In this document: positions 9,166 to 18,426 of the stretch, piece after piece
How the letters are laid out: every line of letters begins with the position of its first letter
How positions within the stretch are numbered: position 1 is the first letter of the stretch
Assembly (NCBI RefSeq): GCF_013386165.1
Contig: NZ_JACAOS010000003.1
Location: 1,138,369-1,202,368, forward strand
Length of the DNA stretch: 64,000 nucleotides
Direction of reading: 5' to 3'
Source: Pseudomonas gingeri
Lineage (GTDB): Bacteria; Pseudomonadota; Gammaproteobacteria; Pseudomonadales; Pseudomonadaceae
Made by a program: the position numbers and the translations under genes
The notes under the pieces: model-generated
The model's input: only the letters and a program-made list of their open reading frames with translations
What the model was told of the DNA's origin: nothing
Databases searched by the model: none

Positions 9166-10446
9166 TTACGCCAGCAGCTTGCGCTCGGTCTTGCCGTACT
9201 TGATCGACTTCTCATCCGGAATCATCAGGCCGGTCTGTTCGTCGCGGCCCTGCAGGACGAAACGCGCGTCCGCCTTGCCCAACTGCTCGGCGGCCTTCTG
9301 GCTGTCGGCGCCGATCTCGCCCTTTTTCATGCGGTTGACGATCACACCCACCGCGGTTTCCTTGAAGTCGCGCAGCATCCAGGCATCGCCATCGCTGTCA
9401 CCGGCCACCAGCACCGGGCCATAACCCTTCTTCTCCACCAATATATTCTTTATACCGATGGTCTTGCCCGGGCCGTAGTTGAAGTGCCAGCCCGGCAGAT
9501 AGTTGCTGTCGTACTTGCCGTCGGTCATGGACAGGCGCAGGCCAATGACGTTTTCCGGTGGCACGCCGTAGCCGTAGTTGGGATTGCCGGCGAACACCCG
9601 AACCACGTCATCGATGGACGCGGTACTGACGTAGACGTCGATGCCGTTGGCCCGCAGGGTGTGCATCAAGCCACGGATTTCCTCGTGGATGCGGATGCCG
9701 TGGAAGTGCGAATCCGCCACCACCCCGGCCTTGCCCGGCAGGCTGCTCGGGCTCTGGTACTTGACCTTGCGCAGGCCATCACCCAGATCGTGGTTGTTGG
9801 ACGCCTCGGCCATCGCCTGCAACTCGGCGGTGGTCATGTTCTTGTAGAAGTAGAGGATCCACTTGTAGCCGATCTCCACCGGGTAGCTGTCGCAGATCGC
9901 GTCGTACATGAAGTAGAGCTTGGTGAAGAAGTCCTTGAACTGATCGGTGGCCTGGATTTCCTCCAGGCTCTTGCTGCCGGCCAGGCCCTGGTAGTTGGCG
10001 TGCAGCCAGCGGTAGTCGGCTTCGACGTCGGCGGCGATGTCTTCCATGTTCACCGACTTGCCGTCGACCGTGAGGTAGTCCTTCATGAAAGGGCCGTTCG
10101 GCACGTCCTGGCGCAGCACGGCGGCAAACTCGTCGGGGCTGAGTTTGTACTGCAAGTGGTTCATCTGGTAGACCAGCAACGCCTCTTCACAGTCGTTCAT
10201 GATGCAGGTGTTGTCCCAGTCGAACACCGCGTACGGGCGCTTGTTCGGGTGATAGGACGCACTCTTCACGCCATGTTGGTCGATCACCGCCTGCAGGCGC
10301 TTCTGGTTCAGCGGCGACCAACGCGCCGGGTCCAACTCGCTCGGCACGGGCTTGCTGGTGGCGGCCTCGGCAAGGCGACCGCTCAACAACAAGGGACTGA
10401 CAACGGAAACGGCGGCAAGGGTGTTCAGGAACTGGCGACGCTGCAT
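9166..10446 (-). CDS. exported HAD-superfamily phosphatase
   Basis: A 426-residue protein with a Tat-like signal (MQRRQFLNTLAAVSVVSPLL, cleavage near AEAA) and a haloacid-dehalogenase core. The nucleophile motif DWDNT is at about residue 74 (YAVFDWDNTCI), and the acidic motif near the C-terminus is VLVAGDSDGDAWML. The layout resembles periplasmic phosphatases related to Pseudomonas phosphorylcholine phosphatase, but with a longer C-terminus; the substrate is not determined. Start MQRRQF at 10446 is preceded by AGGAG, and codons further upstream cross the promoter region. It diverges from a DeoR regulator, which may control it. Confidence 0.8.
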   Translation of the reverse strand: MQRRQFLNTLAAVSVVSPLLLSGRLAEAATSKPVPSELDPARWSPLNQKRLQAVIDQHGVKSASYHPNKRPYAVFDWDNTCIMNDCEEALLVYQMNHLQYKLSPDEFAAVLRQDVPNGPFMKDYLTVDGKSVNMEDIAADVEADYRWLHANYQGLAGSKSLEEIQATDQFKDFFTKLYFMYDAICDSYPVEIGYKWILYFYKNMTTAELQAMAEASNNHDLGDGLRKVKYQSPSSLPGKAGVVADSHFHGIRIHEEIRGLMHTLRANGIDVYVSTASIDDVVRVFAGNPNYGYGVPPENVIGLRLSMTDGKYDSNYLPGWHFNYGPGKTIGIKNILVEKKGYGPVLVAGDSDGDAWMLRDFKETAVGVIVNRMKKGEIGADSQKAAEQLGKADARFVLQGRDEQTGLMIPDEKSIKYGKTERKLLA

Positions 10447-10708
10447 GGCATAACTCCTGGAATTAGAAGAATGGTCGCAAACGGGGCGACGGCGAGAGCG
10501 TGTTTCAAGACAAGGGCGCAGGGGGACGAGCCGCCCGGCGACGAGGCTAGCGCCAAATGCAACTAAATACAACAATGCCACAATATTACACATTTATGGC
10601 ACATCGACACCTCCTGACCGGCGGTAATCCACCGCCGAACTTGACAGCGCGTCCACGCCTCCCACAATGCGTGGTCGGATAGTCATCCCAACAGCAAGGA
10701 CATGAGGT

Positions 10709-11479
10709 ATGTGGCAAGAAGAGCGTTACCAGCGAATTCGTGCACTGCTGGCAACCTTGCGGCGCGTGACCACCGACCGCATCGTCACGGAACTGAATGT
10801 TTCCCGCGAGACGGTCCGGCGCGACCTGGTGGCATTGGAAACCCTTGGCGAGTTGAAGCGCATCCACGGTGGCGCAATCAAGGTCGAGGATGAAGCGCCG
10901 ATTGCCGAGCGTGCCCATATCAACGTCAAGTTCAAACGTGACCTGGCCCGGGCTGCGGTCAGCCTGCTCAGCCATGGCCAGACGATTTTCATCGACGCCG
11001 GCACCACCACTGAAATCCTTGCCCAGGAGCTGGCCAAGCTCGGCGGGCTGATGGTGATCACCAATTCGTTCAATGTCGCGTTGCAGTTGCGCGGCACCGC
11101 CGCTGCCGGCAGTCCGCGCAACGAGGTGATCGTCCTCGGCGGCTCCCTCGGCGACCGCTCACCGGCCACGGTGGGCGCCACCACGGTCGCGGAAATCGGC
11201 CGCTATCGCGCCGACCTCGCGCTGCTCTCGCCAGTGGGTGTGGACGTCCACCACGGCGCCAGCAACTACGACCATCGTGAGAGCGAGGTGGCCCGGGCCA
11301 TGACCGAGCACGCCGAGCGGGTGGTGATCCTCGCCGACTACAGCAAGCTCGGCGTGCAGAGCCGTATCAGCTACTGTCCGCCCGAGCGCATCGACGTGCT
11401 GGTGACCAATCAGCGGGCCAGCGACGAAGGGGCATTCGACGCACTGAAGGCCGGGTTCAAGCAGATCATCCTGGCTTGA
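10709..11479 (+). CDS. DeoR/GlpR family transcriptional regulator
   Basis: A 256-residue DeoR-type regulator. It has an N-terminal helix-turn-helix (ERYQRIRALLATLRRVTTDRI, VSRETVRRDLVALE) ending in the family's RIHGGAI, and a sugar-phosphate-binding domain (IDAGTTTEILAQEL, GVDVHHGASNYDHRESEVARAM). Such proteins usually repress sugar or polyol genes and are released by a phosphorylated sugar. It lies between the divergent HAD phosphatase and a convergent MFS transporter gene (12 bases between stops). Either neighbour could be its target; the ligand is unknown. Confidence 0.9.
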   Translation: MWQEERYQRIRALLATLRRVTTDRIVTELNVSRETVRRDLVALETLGELKRIHGGAIKVEDEAPIAERAHINVKFKRDLARAAVSLLSHGQTIFIDAGTTTEILAQELAKLGGLMVITNSFNVALQLRGTAAAGSPRNEVIVLGGSLGDRSPATVGATTVAEIGRYRADLALLSPVGVDVHHGASNYDHRESEVARAMTEHAERVVILADYSKLGVQSRISYCPPERIDVLVTNQRASDEGAFDALKAGFKQIILA

Positions 11480-11491
11480 TGCGCGAGGCCG

Positions 11492-12688
11492 CTAGGTCCC
11501 GCGTACGCTTGCCAGCACCGCACTCCCCAGCCAACGGCCGGTGCTGATAACCCACACCAGCGCGGCAATCAGCCCGATGCTCAAGAGCATGCCGTGCACG
11601 CCACCCTCGACGATCAGCTTGCCGGCCACGAAAGGAAAGCCGAAAACCCCGAGAAAATAGGCCAGGCTGAACAGCAACAAGGATTGCGCGGTCAGTCCTG
11701 GCGGCGCCTCGTTGGCTGCCAATCCGTTGATCACCGAATAATTCAGGCCATAACCGACGCCGAGCAACGCCGCCATGACGCCGTAACTCAGGCTGTCGTG
11801 CACCCATTGGCCGAAACCGAGCACCGCCAGCAGCATCAGCGTGCTCAACACACAGGACGCGGCAAACGGATTGCGCTTGACCACCCAACCGGCAATCAGC
11901 AGGCGACAGACGATGGCGGCCCCCATGAAACAGAGGAAAAACAGCGAATAGTCGAGTCCGAGGCTCGCGGCATAGCTGGTTTGAAAACTGCCCAGCCCAC
12001 CGAAGATCGCGCCGCCCAGTCCGACCATCAGGATCGAGAACAGCGCCTTGGAACGCAGCACCTGAACGGCCGACGCCGCGCTGATCTTGACCACCTGCCG
12101 GTTGGCACCACCCGCCTCGTCGCGCGTGCCCAGGCGCCAGAAATACAGGCCGCCGAGGATCGCGGTGGCGGCCGCGCAGAAGAACGCCGTCTGGATCGGC
12201 AGGCCGAAATAGCCGGCGAGCTTGCCGGCAATCGGACCGCTGCCGATGCCGGTCAACATGCTGCCCGAGAGCAAGGCAAAGCTGTGGGTACGCCGGGCGG
12301 GTTCGATCATCGCCGCGACCATGATCGGCCCCAGGGTGTAGAAAATACCCCAGCCCAACCCCAGCACCAGGCCGCAGAGCAGCAGCCCGAAGCCCATCCC
12401 CTGAACCAGGGCAAAGCCCAGCGAAGCGCAGGCCAGACACCCGGCGGCGAAGGCGACACAGCGCGCGGCGCCCCAGCGATTCATCATATGCCCCGAGCCG
12501 ATGACCGCCGCCAGGGTGCTGAGCATCGCCGTGGCGATCACTTGCCCGGCATCATGTTCGTTGCCGCCGAAGGACTTGACCAGCAAGGCCAGCAGAAAGG
12601 TCGAGCCGTAGGCGATCGAGAGCAGGAAGCTGGCCATGCAGAAGGCGCCAAATCCGGCGTTCGGGCGGTTGGTTGAAAAGGACGTCAT
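11492..12688 (-). CDS. MFS transporter
   Basis: A 398-residue major facilitator with about 12 hydrophobic segments, start MTSFSTNRPNAGFGAF chosen because codons upstream extend into a REP region. The conserved loop GSGHMMNRWGAARCVAF after the second helix corresponds to the MFS motif A position. There are no substrate-diagnostic motifs. It converges on the DeoR gene and no enzyme is coupled to it, so the substrate stays open. Confidence 0.85.
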   Translation of the reverse strand: MTSFSTNRPNAGFGAFCMASFLLSIAYGSTFLLALLVKSFGGNEHDAGQVIATAMLSTLAAVIGSGHMMNRWGAARCVAFAAGCLACASLGFALVQGMGFGLLLCGLVLGLGWGIFYTLGPIMVAAMIEPARRTHSFALLSGSMLTGIGSGPIAGKLAGYFGLPIQTAFFCAAATAILGGLYFWRLGTRDEAGGANRQVVKISAASAVQVLRSKALFSILMVGLGGAIFGGLGSFQTSYAASLGLDYSLFFLCFMGAAIVCRLLIAGWVVKRNPFAASCVLSTLMLLAVLGFGQWVHDSLSYGVMAALLGVGYGLNYSVINGLAANEAPPGLTAQSLLLFSLAYFLGVFGFPFVAGKLIVEGGVHGMLLSIGLIAALVWVISTGRWLGSAVLASVRGT

Positions 12689-12816
12689 GTTTTTTCCCAG
12701 GCGTGGTTCAGTGTGCTTTGTAGCACTGCCCGGCCCAGGGTTAGCTAGGGAAATCACGGAGTAAAGATAGAAAAGCTTGTACGCGATGGTGTCAGGACAA
12801 GCACCGAAAATTTCGA

Positions 12817-12917
12817 GGGCCTCATCGCTGGCAAGCCAGCTCCTACAAGGGACCGTGGCAGCAACGGTGTTTTGCGGCGATACGCGGACCTGTAGGAGCT
12901 GGCTTGCCAGCGATAGC
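12817..12917. repeat. REP pair (inverted)
   Basis: Two REP elements face each other: ATCGCTGGCAAGCCAGCTCC near 12824 and GTAGGAGCTGGCTTGCCAGC near 12892, with about 50 unrelated bases between. They occupy most of the gap between the MFS transporter start and the beta-propeller gene end. Confidence 0.85.
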
Positions 12918-12948
12918 GTCAGGACAAGCACCGCTGGCAGCCGGCCGA

Positions 12949-13581
12949 TTATCTTGGTCGACGGACCACGCGGATCTTGCCGCTATTCCCGCCACCGCAA
13001 AAAAACCGATCCCGGCCATCCGACTCAAGCCCCGATACGCCCATGCCCGCGGGCAAATCGATTTGCTCCAGCAGCGCTCCCGTTTGCGGATTCAGCCGCC
13101 GAACATCGCTCTTGTCGTCTTCCCAGGTGCCATGCCAAAGCTCGCCATCGACCCAGGTCACACCGGTGACGAAACGCTTGGATTCGATGATGCGCAGAAC
13201 CGCCCCGGTTTCGGGATCGACCTGATGAATTCTGCGGCCTCGATGCTGCCCTACCCACAGCGCGCCTTCAGCCCAGGCAAGCCCGGAATCGCCGCCATCA
13301 CCGGGGGCCGGCACGCTCAACAGCACCGCCCCGGTTTTCGGATCGATCTTCTGAATACGACCTTCGGCAATCTGGAACAGATACCGGCCATCGAACGCGG
13401 TCCCGGCCTGTGCGGCGACATCGATCGAACGCACCAGCGTCCCACTTTCCGGGTCGAGGGCGTTGAGTTTGTCCCCCGAGGCAAACCAGACGTACTGGCC
13501 GTCATAGGTCACGCCCGCAACCGAGTCGGCCCCTGGGAAAGGCCCGTACTCACGAAGAATGTCAGCTTGAGAGTTTTTCAT
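12949..13581 (-). CDS. beta-propeller protein (glutamine cyclotransferase / SMP-30-like repeats)
   Basis: A 210-residue cytoplasmic protein made of repeated blades: VAGVTYDGQYVWFASGDKL, TAFDGRYLFQIAEGRIQKID, LAWAEGALWVGQHRGRRIHQ and VTWVDGELWHGTWEDD, each followed by a LDPETG or similar turn. This is the pattern of glutamine-cyclotransferase-like or streptogramin-lyase-like propellers. No catalytic residues can be assigned with confidence, and there is no signal peptide. It lies 9 bases downstream of the TPR-type regulator and is co-transcribed with it, opposite the DUF899 gene. Confidence 0.8.
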   Translation of the reverse strand: MKNSQADILREYGPFPGADSVAGVTYDGQYVWFASGDKLNALDPESGTLVRSIDVAAQAGTAFDGRYLFQIAEGRIQKIDPKTGAVLLSVPAPGDGGDSGLAWAEGALWVGQHRGRRIHQVDPETGAVLRIIESKRFVTGVTWVDGELWHGTWEDDKSDVRRLNPQTGALLEQIDLPAGMGVSGLESDGRDRFFCGGGNSGKIRVVRRPR

Positions 13582-13590
13582 GCGCTGAGT

Positions 13591-14817
13591 CTAGCCGCTG
13601 CTCAGGGGACCTGGGAGTAACAAGGTTGACGGGAATCCCGGTACGGACGGGAGGGTCCAGCGGCAGGCCGGCCCACGACCAGAAGCTTGCACCTTGCCCG
13701 TCGCCGCCAAGGCATCGAGCGCCCGCTGCACCGTGCGCGGACTGCTGCCCAGGGCAATCGCCAGGGCCGAACTCGCCCACGATTCACCATCGGCCAGAAG
13801 CGCGAGCACGGCGCCGTGCCGCTCCTCGACAGGCGGCGCCAGTATGACCACCCCATTGGATTGTCGCGGCACCAGCACGAAGCCCTCCCCGGTCGCCCTC
13901 ACCTGCGCGAATGGGCGAATCTCGCCCCGCAGCCGGCCGATCTCGACTCGTAACCGAACGCGGTACGACTCATCGGCCTGCTTGCCGCGAAATGCCCGGG
14001 CGATAAGGGCCTGCCGTGCGACAGCAGCCGGCCAGCGCTCGGCGAGGGCTCGGAGCAGCGTGAACAACACCGGTCGCGTCGTCAGCGCTACCTGGGTGCT
14101 CCCTTCACGCACCGTATAACGACAGGCATCCACCACCAGCGCCCCGGAGGCGAACAGTTTTTCGACCTCTTCCAGCAGCAGGAAGCGCTCCTCGCCCCGG
14201 GCAATCAGACGTGCCGCGGGCATTTTCAACGCCTGGGAAGCGCTGTCGACTTCGGCAACCAGTGAAGCAATACCCGCCTCATACGCGGCACTTTCTGCCC
14301 GCTGGAGTGCGGCGCGCGCCACTCCCGTCTGCAAGCGCCGGATGGCGATCCCTGCGCTGACCAGTTCATAAGCAGCCCGCAAGGGTGGCGCCAACACTAT
14401 CGGTTCCAGTTCGGCAAGCAGACGTTCGGCCTGGTCAAGATGACCGGTCAACAGCAAGCGTCGGGCTTCGAGGTGACGCGCATGCGCGGCATTCAAACGA
14501 TCGCCATGGGCTTCGAGAACCGCTCGCGCACCCGTGAGGGCCTTGACCGGCCAGGCCAGATCACGGGAGACCAGTGCAATCTCGGCTTCGGCGACGATGC
14601 AGCGCGCCCTCGCCAGCGCCTCTTGCGGGCCGAAGGCTCGGGCGGCCAGCTTGAGCAGCGCCCTGGCGCGAACCAGATCCCCCAATTGCGCCATGGCGAT
14701 ACCACGCAGCGCAAGCCCGGGCCCGTCGTCGCGCAGGGCCACCCGCTTCAAGGCGCCAAGGACATCGCCCGTCGCGAGCAATCGCGCCGCCGCCGCAATC
14801 ATCGCGTCCATGGGCAT
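13591..14817 (-). CDS. TPR and winged-helix transcriptional regulator
   Basis: A 408-residue protein with a helical-repeat N-terminal two-thirds (alanine-rich antiparallel helices, residues about 1-220). It then has an OmpR-like winged helix (RYTVREGSTQVALTTRPVLFTLLRAL, ESYRVRLRVEIGRLRGEI) and a final small helix-turn-helix-like part (ALAIALGSSPRTVQRALDALAATGKVQ). No kinase or receiver domain is present. It diverges from the DUF899 gene at 14934 and heads the beta-propeller transcript, so it probably controls this small cluster. The signal is unknown; either ATG at 14817 or the one two codons later could be used. Confidence 0.75.
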   Translation of the reverse strand: MPMDAMIAAAARLLATGDVLGALKRVALRDDGPGLALRGIAMAQLGDLVRARALLKLAARAFGPQEALARARCIVAEAEIALVSRDLAWPVKALTGARAVLEAHGDRLNAAHARHLEARRLLLTGHLDQAERLLAELEPIVLAPPLRAAYELVSAGIAIRRLQTGVARAALQRAESAAYEAGIASLVAEVDSASQALKMPAARLIARGEERFLLLEEVEKLFASGALVVDACRYTVREGSTQVALTTRPVLFTLLRALAERWPAAVARQALIARAFRGKQADESYRVRLRVEIGRLRGEIRPFAQVRATGEGFVLVPRQSNGVVILAPPVEERHGAVLALLADGESWASSALAIALGSSPRTVQRALDALAATGKVQASGRGPACRWTLPSVPGFPSTLLLPGPLSSG

Positions 14818-14933
14818 CCCGTCAAACTTGTCACTCCCGCCATCTCCTGAGCCCGCCCTAGTCTGTTCACGACCACCCGGTAACCGCTCGCACGACCGAT
14901 GGTACGACGAGCCACAACCAATGGAGAACCATC

Positions 14934-15731
14934 ATGACCACACAGAAGACTGGCACACGGGAAGAATGGCTGGCGGCGCGACTCGACCTGCTGACCGAAG
15001 AAAAACAACTGACCCGACGCGGCGACGCCCTGGCCCAGCGGCGCCAGGCACTGCCCTGGGTGCGGATCGACAAGGCCTACCGCTTCGACACACCGGCGGG
15101 CAGTGTCGCCCTGCTGGATCTGTTCAAGGGCCGCTCACAGCTGCTGGTCTATCACTTCATGTTCGGCCCCGATTACAGCGCCGGCTGCCCGTCCTGCTCG
15201 GCGATTGCCGATGGCTTCAATGGCATCGTTGTCCACCTGGAGAACCATGACGTCGCCTTTACCGCCATCTCGCGGGCACCTCTGGACAAGTTGCAGGCGT
15301 TCAAACAGCGCATGGGTTGGAGTTTTGACTGGGCCAGCTCATTTGGCAGCGATTTCAACAGCGACTTCAGCGTCTGGTTCAACGAGGAGCAGCAGCGCGA
15401 GGGCGGCATCGTCTACAACTATCTGCGCGAGGCGCCTTTGGCCGGCCCTCCACGCGGCCAGGGCGTCCAGGAATGGCAGCAGCTAGGCAGCGACAGTCCG
15501 ATTGCCCGGATCGCCGCCAGCACCGGCACCGACATTGCCACCTTCACCCGCGACAGGCCCGGGCTCAGCGCCTTTGTGCTCGAAGGGGGCGAGATCTACC
15601 ACACCTACTCCAGCTATGCCCGTGGCCTGGACGGCATCTGGGGCATGTACCCGTGGCTCGACCGCGCGCCCAAGGGCCGTAACGAACAGGGCATCTGGTG
15701 GCGCCGCCACGACGAATACGACCAGGAGTAA
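14934..15731 (+). CDS. DUF899 family thioredoxin-like protein
   Basis: A 265-residue DUF899 protein. The family has a thioredoxin-like fold; here a CPSC motif (Cys85 and Cys88, in GPDYSAGCPSCSAIAD) sits in the place of a redox active site, and the C-terminal WRRHDEY is family-typical. Function is not experimentally established for most members; a thiol redox role is inferred. It is the first gene of a rightward pair with the small membrane protein (3 bases apart) and diverges from the TPR-type regulator. Confidence 0.88.
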   Translation: MTTQKTGTREEWLAARLDLLTEEKQLTRRGDALAQRRQALPWVRIDKAYRFDTPAGSVALLDLFKGRSQLLVYHFMFGPDYSAGCPSCSAIADGFNGIVVHLENHDVAFTAISRAPLDKLQAFKQRMGWSFDWASSFGSDFNSDFSVWFNEEQQREGGIVYNYLREAPLAGPPRGQGVQEWQQLGSDSPIARIAASTGTDIATFTRDRPGLSAFVLEGGEIYHTYSSYARGLDGIWGMYPWLDRAPKGRNEQGIWWRRHDEYDQE

Positions 15732-15734
15732 TCC

Positions 15735-16013
15735 ATGTCCTCGTCCAGACAAGCGCGGGAAAGCCAATCAGAAAGCGCGTCAGGCGGCACTGCCCGAAGC
15801 ATTGCCGCCTGGCTGGGCCTGGCAGCCGCGCCCACTTTCATCATCATGGCACTGCTCACGGCCATCAACGCCCGCCCTGACATGGCCTGCGCCTCCATGC
15901 AGGGGCCATTTGCGTTCGACGGTATGGTGACGATGTACCTGATCATGGGCGCGTTCCATCTGCCACCCTGGCTGCGGCTATTTTCCGGCCGCGCCAGTCG
16001 ATCGGTTGGCTGA
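15735..16013 (+). CDS. small membrane protein of unknown function
   Basis: A 92-residue protein with two hydrophobic segments (AAWLGLAAAPTFIIMALLTA and MVTMYLIMGAFHLPPWLRLF), so likely an inner-membrane hairpin. Its AGGAG site overlaps the end of the DUF899 gene, showing co-translation. No family is recognised with certainty. Confidence 0.75.
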   Translation: MSSSRQARESQSESASGGTARSIAAWLGLAAAPTFIIMALLTAINARPDMACASMQGPFAFDGMVTMYLIMGAFHLPPWLRLFSGRASRSVG

Positions 16014-16039
16014 TCAAGTCCTCGACACTGTCGGCAGGA

Positions 16040-16918
16040 TTACTCGCTGGTAACGGTCAGTTTGTCCTGGGTACACGTCTCAAAATCGCTCGCGTCGTGA
16101 CGCTCGCGCAACTGCCCGGAGAGCTCCCCGGAGACCCGGTTGACCATACGTCCACGCTTTACCGCCGGACGTGCGTCGATGGCATCGGCCCAACGCTGGA
16201 CATGGGGGTAGTCCTGCACCGAAAGAAACTCCGCCGCCTCGTAGAGTCGACCCTTCACCAGGCCGCCGTACCAGGGCCAGATTGCAATGTCAGCGATGCT
16301 GTACTCGCTGCCCGCGATGTATTCGCTGACCGCCAGTTGTTTGTCGAGCACATCGAGCTGACGCTTGGTTTCCATCGCGAAACGGTCGATCGCGTATTCG
16401 ATCTTGGTCGGCGCATAGGCATAGAAATGCCCGAAACCGCCGCCCAGGTAGGGCGCGCTGCCCATCTGCCAGAACAGCCAGGACAGGCATTCGGCGCGGG
16501 CGGCGGGCTCGGTGGGCAGGAACGCGCCGAACTTCTCGGCGAGGTACTGCAAGATGGCCCCCGACTCGAAGATCCGGATCGGTTTCGAACCGCTGTAATC
16601 CATCAGCGCCGGGATCTTCGAGTTCGGATTGACGTTGACGAAACCGCTGCCGAACTGCTGGCCTTCGCCAATATGGATCAACCAGGCATCGTATTCCGCG
16701 CCGGAGTGACCGAGGGCCAGCAGTTCTTCCAGCAGAATGGTGACCTTCTGGCCATTGGGCGTGGCCAGGGAATACAGCTGCAGCGGGTGACGTCCGACCG
16801 GCAGGTCCTGGTCATGGGTCGCACCGGCAATCGGCCGGTTGATATTGGCGAATTTGCCACCGTTCTCGGTCTGCCAGGTCCAGACCTTGGGTGGCAGGTA
16901 CTCTGATGAGTTCGTCAT
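16040..16918 (-). CDS. yghU: YghU-type glutathione-dependent disulfide oxidoreductase
   Basis: A 292-residue glutathione transferase of the YghU/YfcG class, which act as glutathione-dependent disulfide reductases. Visible marks are the N-terminal extension (YLPPKVWTWQTENGGKFANI), the thioredoxin-fold glutathione site NPNSKIPALMD and ESGAILQYLAEKFG, and a helical C-terminal domain. Start MTNSSEYLPPK is chosen for the AAGGAGAG site 10 bases upstream; a longer reading adds 8 residues and overlaps the efflux gene. It lies 20 bases after the RND outer-membrane gene on the same strand and looks like the last gene of that operon. Confidence 0.9.
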   Translation of the reverse strand: MTNSSEYLPPKVWTWQTENGGKFANINRPIAGATHDQDLPVGRHPLQLYSLATPNGQKVTILLEELLALGHSGAEYDAWLIHIGEGQQFGSGFVNVNPNSKIPALMDYSGSKPIRIFESGAILQYLAEKFGAFLPTEPAARAECLSWLFWQMGSAPYLGGGFGHFYAYAPTKIEYAIDRFAMETKRQLDVLDKQLAVSEYIAGSEYSIADIAIWPWYGGLVKGRLYEAAEFLSVQDYPHVQRWADAIDARPAVKRGRMVNRVSGELSGQLRERHDASDFETCTQDKLTVTSE

Positions 16919-16938
16919 GCTCAATACTCTCCTTGGTT

Positions 16939-18426
16939 TCAATGGGACGCTGCGGCGTCGCCTGCTGCAGCTTGATTGACTGCAACCTCAGGCTTGCCGT
17001 TCAACTGGGTGATGTTCCAACCGCCGCCCAGCGCTTTGATCAGGCCAACGTTGGCGCTCAACTGCTGAGTCTGCAAGTCAAGCACCGAACGCCGCGCCTC
17101 CAGGGAAGCGACCTGGGCCGTCACCACGTCCAGATACGCGACGGCGCCCTGGCGGTAGCGGGCCAGGGACAGGTCCTCGGAATACTGCGCGGCGGCCGCG
17201 GCGTCACGCTGGTCGACCAGTGCGCTATCGAGCCCGGCGATGGTTGAAAGATTGTTCTCGACCTGCTCGAAGGCGCCGAGCACGACACTGCGGTACTTGG
17301 CCGCGGCCTCGTCGGTAGCCGCCTTGGCGATGTCCACCTGGGCCTGGCGCGCACCACCGTCGAACAGGTTCGCCACCAGCGAAGGGCCAATGACCCAAAA
17401 CAGGTTCGGTGCCGTCAGCAGGTTGGCGAACTCATCACTCTGATAGCCGCCTTGGGCACTCAGGGTGATCGCCGGGAACCAGGCGGCCTTGGCCACGCCG
17501 ATACGGGCGTTGGCCGCGGCGATCCGGCGTTCCGCGGCGGCGATATCCGGACGCCGCTGCAACAGCGTCGAAGGCAGGCCGGTGGGGACACTGGGCAAGG
17601 CAATCGGAGCCGTGTTCGTGGCAATGGAATAGGTCGACGCCGACTCACCCAGCATCGCGGCAATCCCATGCTCGATCAGCGCACGCTGGACCCGGTTCTG
17701 GCTCAATTGCGACTTGACCGAGGACAGCTGGGTACGGGCCCGGGCCACGTCCAGGCCGGAGACGATCCCACCACCGTGCAGCCCTTCGGTCAGGCTCAGC
17801 GCCTTGGTGTAGGCATCGCGGGTTTCACTCAGCAACTGGTTCTGCCAGTCGAGGCCGCGCAGGTGGATGTAGCTGTCCGTCAATTGGGCCTGCAGGCTCA
17901 GGCGCACCAGAGCCAGGTCGGCCTGTGACGCCTGGGCTTCACTGACACCGGCCGCGACCGTATCGCGCACGCGGCCCCAGAGGTCAACCTCATAGTCGAC
18001 CTCGACCCCCAGCGTCGCCGAGTCGTAGACATTCGGCGAGGTGGCCGAACGCAACGGCCGGGTGTCGGACTGACGCAAGCGTTGGCCGCTGCCGATCGCC
18101 TCGATCTTGGGAAACAACCCGGACTGGGCCTGGGCGACGTACGCCTGGGCCTGGAGATAATGCGCCAGGGCGGCGCTCAGGTCCGGGTTGCTGGTGAGCA
18201 ACTGCTGCTGCATGGCATCCAGTTGCGGGTCCTTGTAGATACGCCACCAGCCTTCCCGGCTGGCCTGATCGTCGGGCGTGGCCAACGTCCACGGGCCCTG
18301 GGTATGGAATTGCCCGGGCTCGGGGGTCTTCGGGACTTTCAGCTCCGGTGCGAGCGAACAGGCGCCCAGGCCAAGGCTGGCGACCAGGTACAGGCCCGAG
18401 GGCCACAGCAGGCTGCGCTTAGCCAT
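16939..18426 (-). CDS. RND efflux outer-membrane lipoprotein (OprM/NodT family)
   Basis: A 495-residue TolC-like channel with a lipoprotein signal (lipobox LGAC, Cys23) and two repeats of the outer-membrane-factor fold. LPSTLLQRRPDIAAAERRIAAANARIGVAKAAWFP marks the family's central signature region. It completes a tripartite pump with the adaptor and permease encoded just upstream; its start overlaps the end of the adaptor gene by 8 bases. Confidence 0.92.
   Translation of the reverse strand: MAKRSLLWPSGLYLVASLGLGACSLAPELKVPKTPEPGQFHTQGPWTLATPDDQASREGWWRIYKDPQLDAMQQQLLTSNPDLSAALAHYLQAQAYVAQAQSGLFPKIEAIGSGQRLRQSDTRPLRSATSPNVYDSATLGVEVDYEVDLWGRVRDTVAAGVSEAQASQADLALVRLSLQAQLTDSYIHLRGLDWQNQLLSETRDAYTKALSLTEGLHGGGIVSGLDVARARTQLSSVKSQLSQNRVQRALIEHGIAAMLGESASTYSIATNTAPIALPSVPTGLPSTLLQRRPDIAAAERRIAAANARIGVAKAAWFPAITLSAQGGYQSDEFANLLTAPNLFWVIGPSLVANLFDGGARQAQVDIAKAATDEAAAKYRSVVLGAFEQVENNLSTIAGLDSALVDQRDAAAAAQYSEDLSLARYRQGAVAYLDVVTAQVASLEARRSVLDLQTQQLSANVGLIKALGGGWNITQLNGKPEVAVNQAAAGDAAASH

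Noticed and set aside
9019..10566. Long rightward open frame of 515 codons
   Set aside because: It lies exactly over the HAD phosphatase gene on the other strand; its protein has no domain and its codon pattern is the mirror of the real gene.
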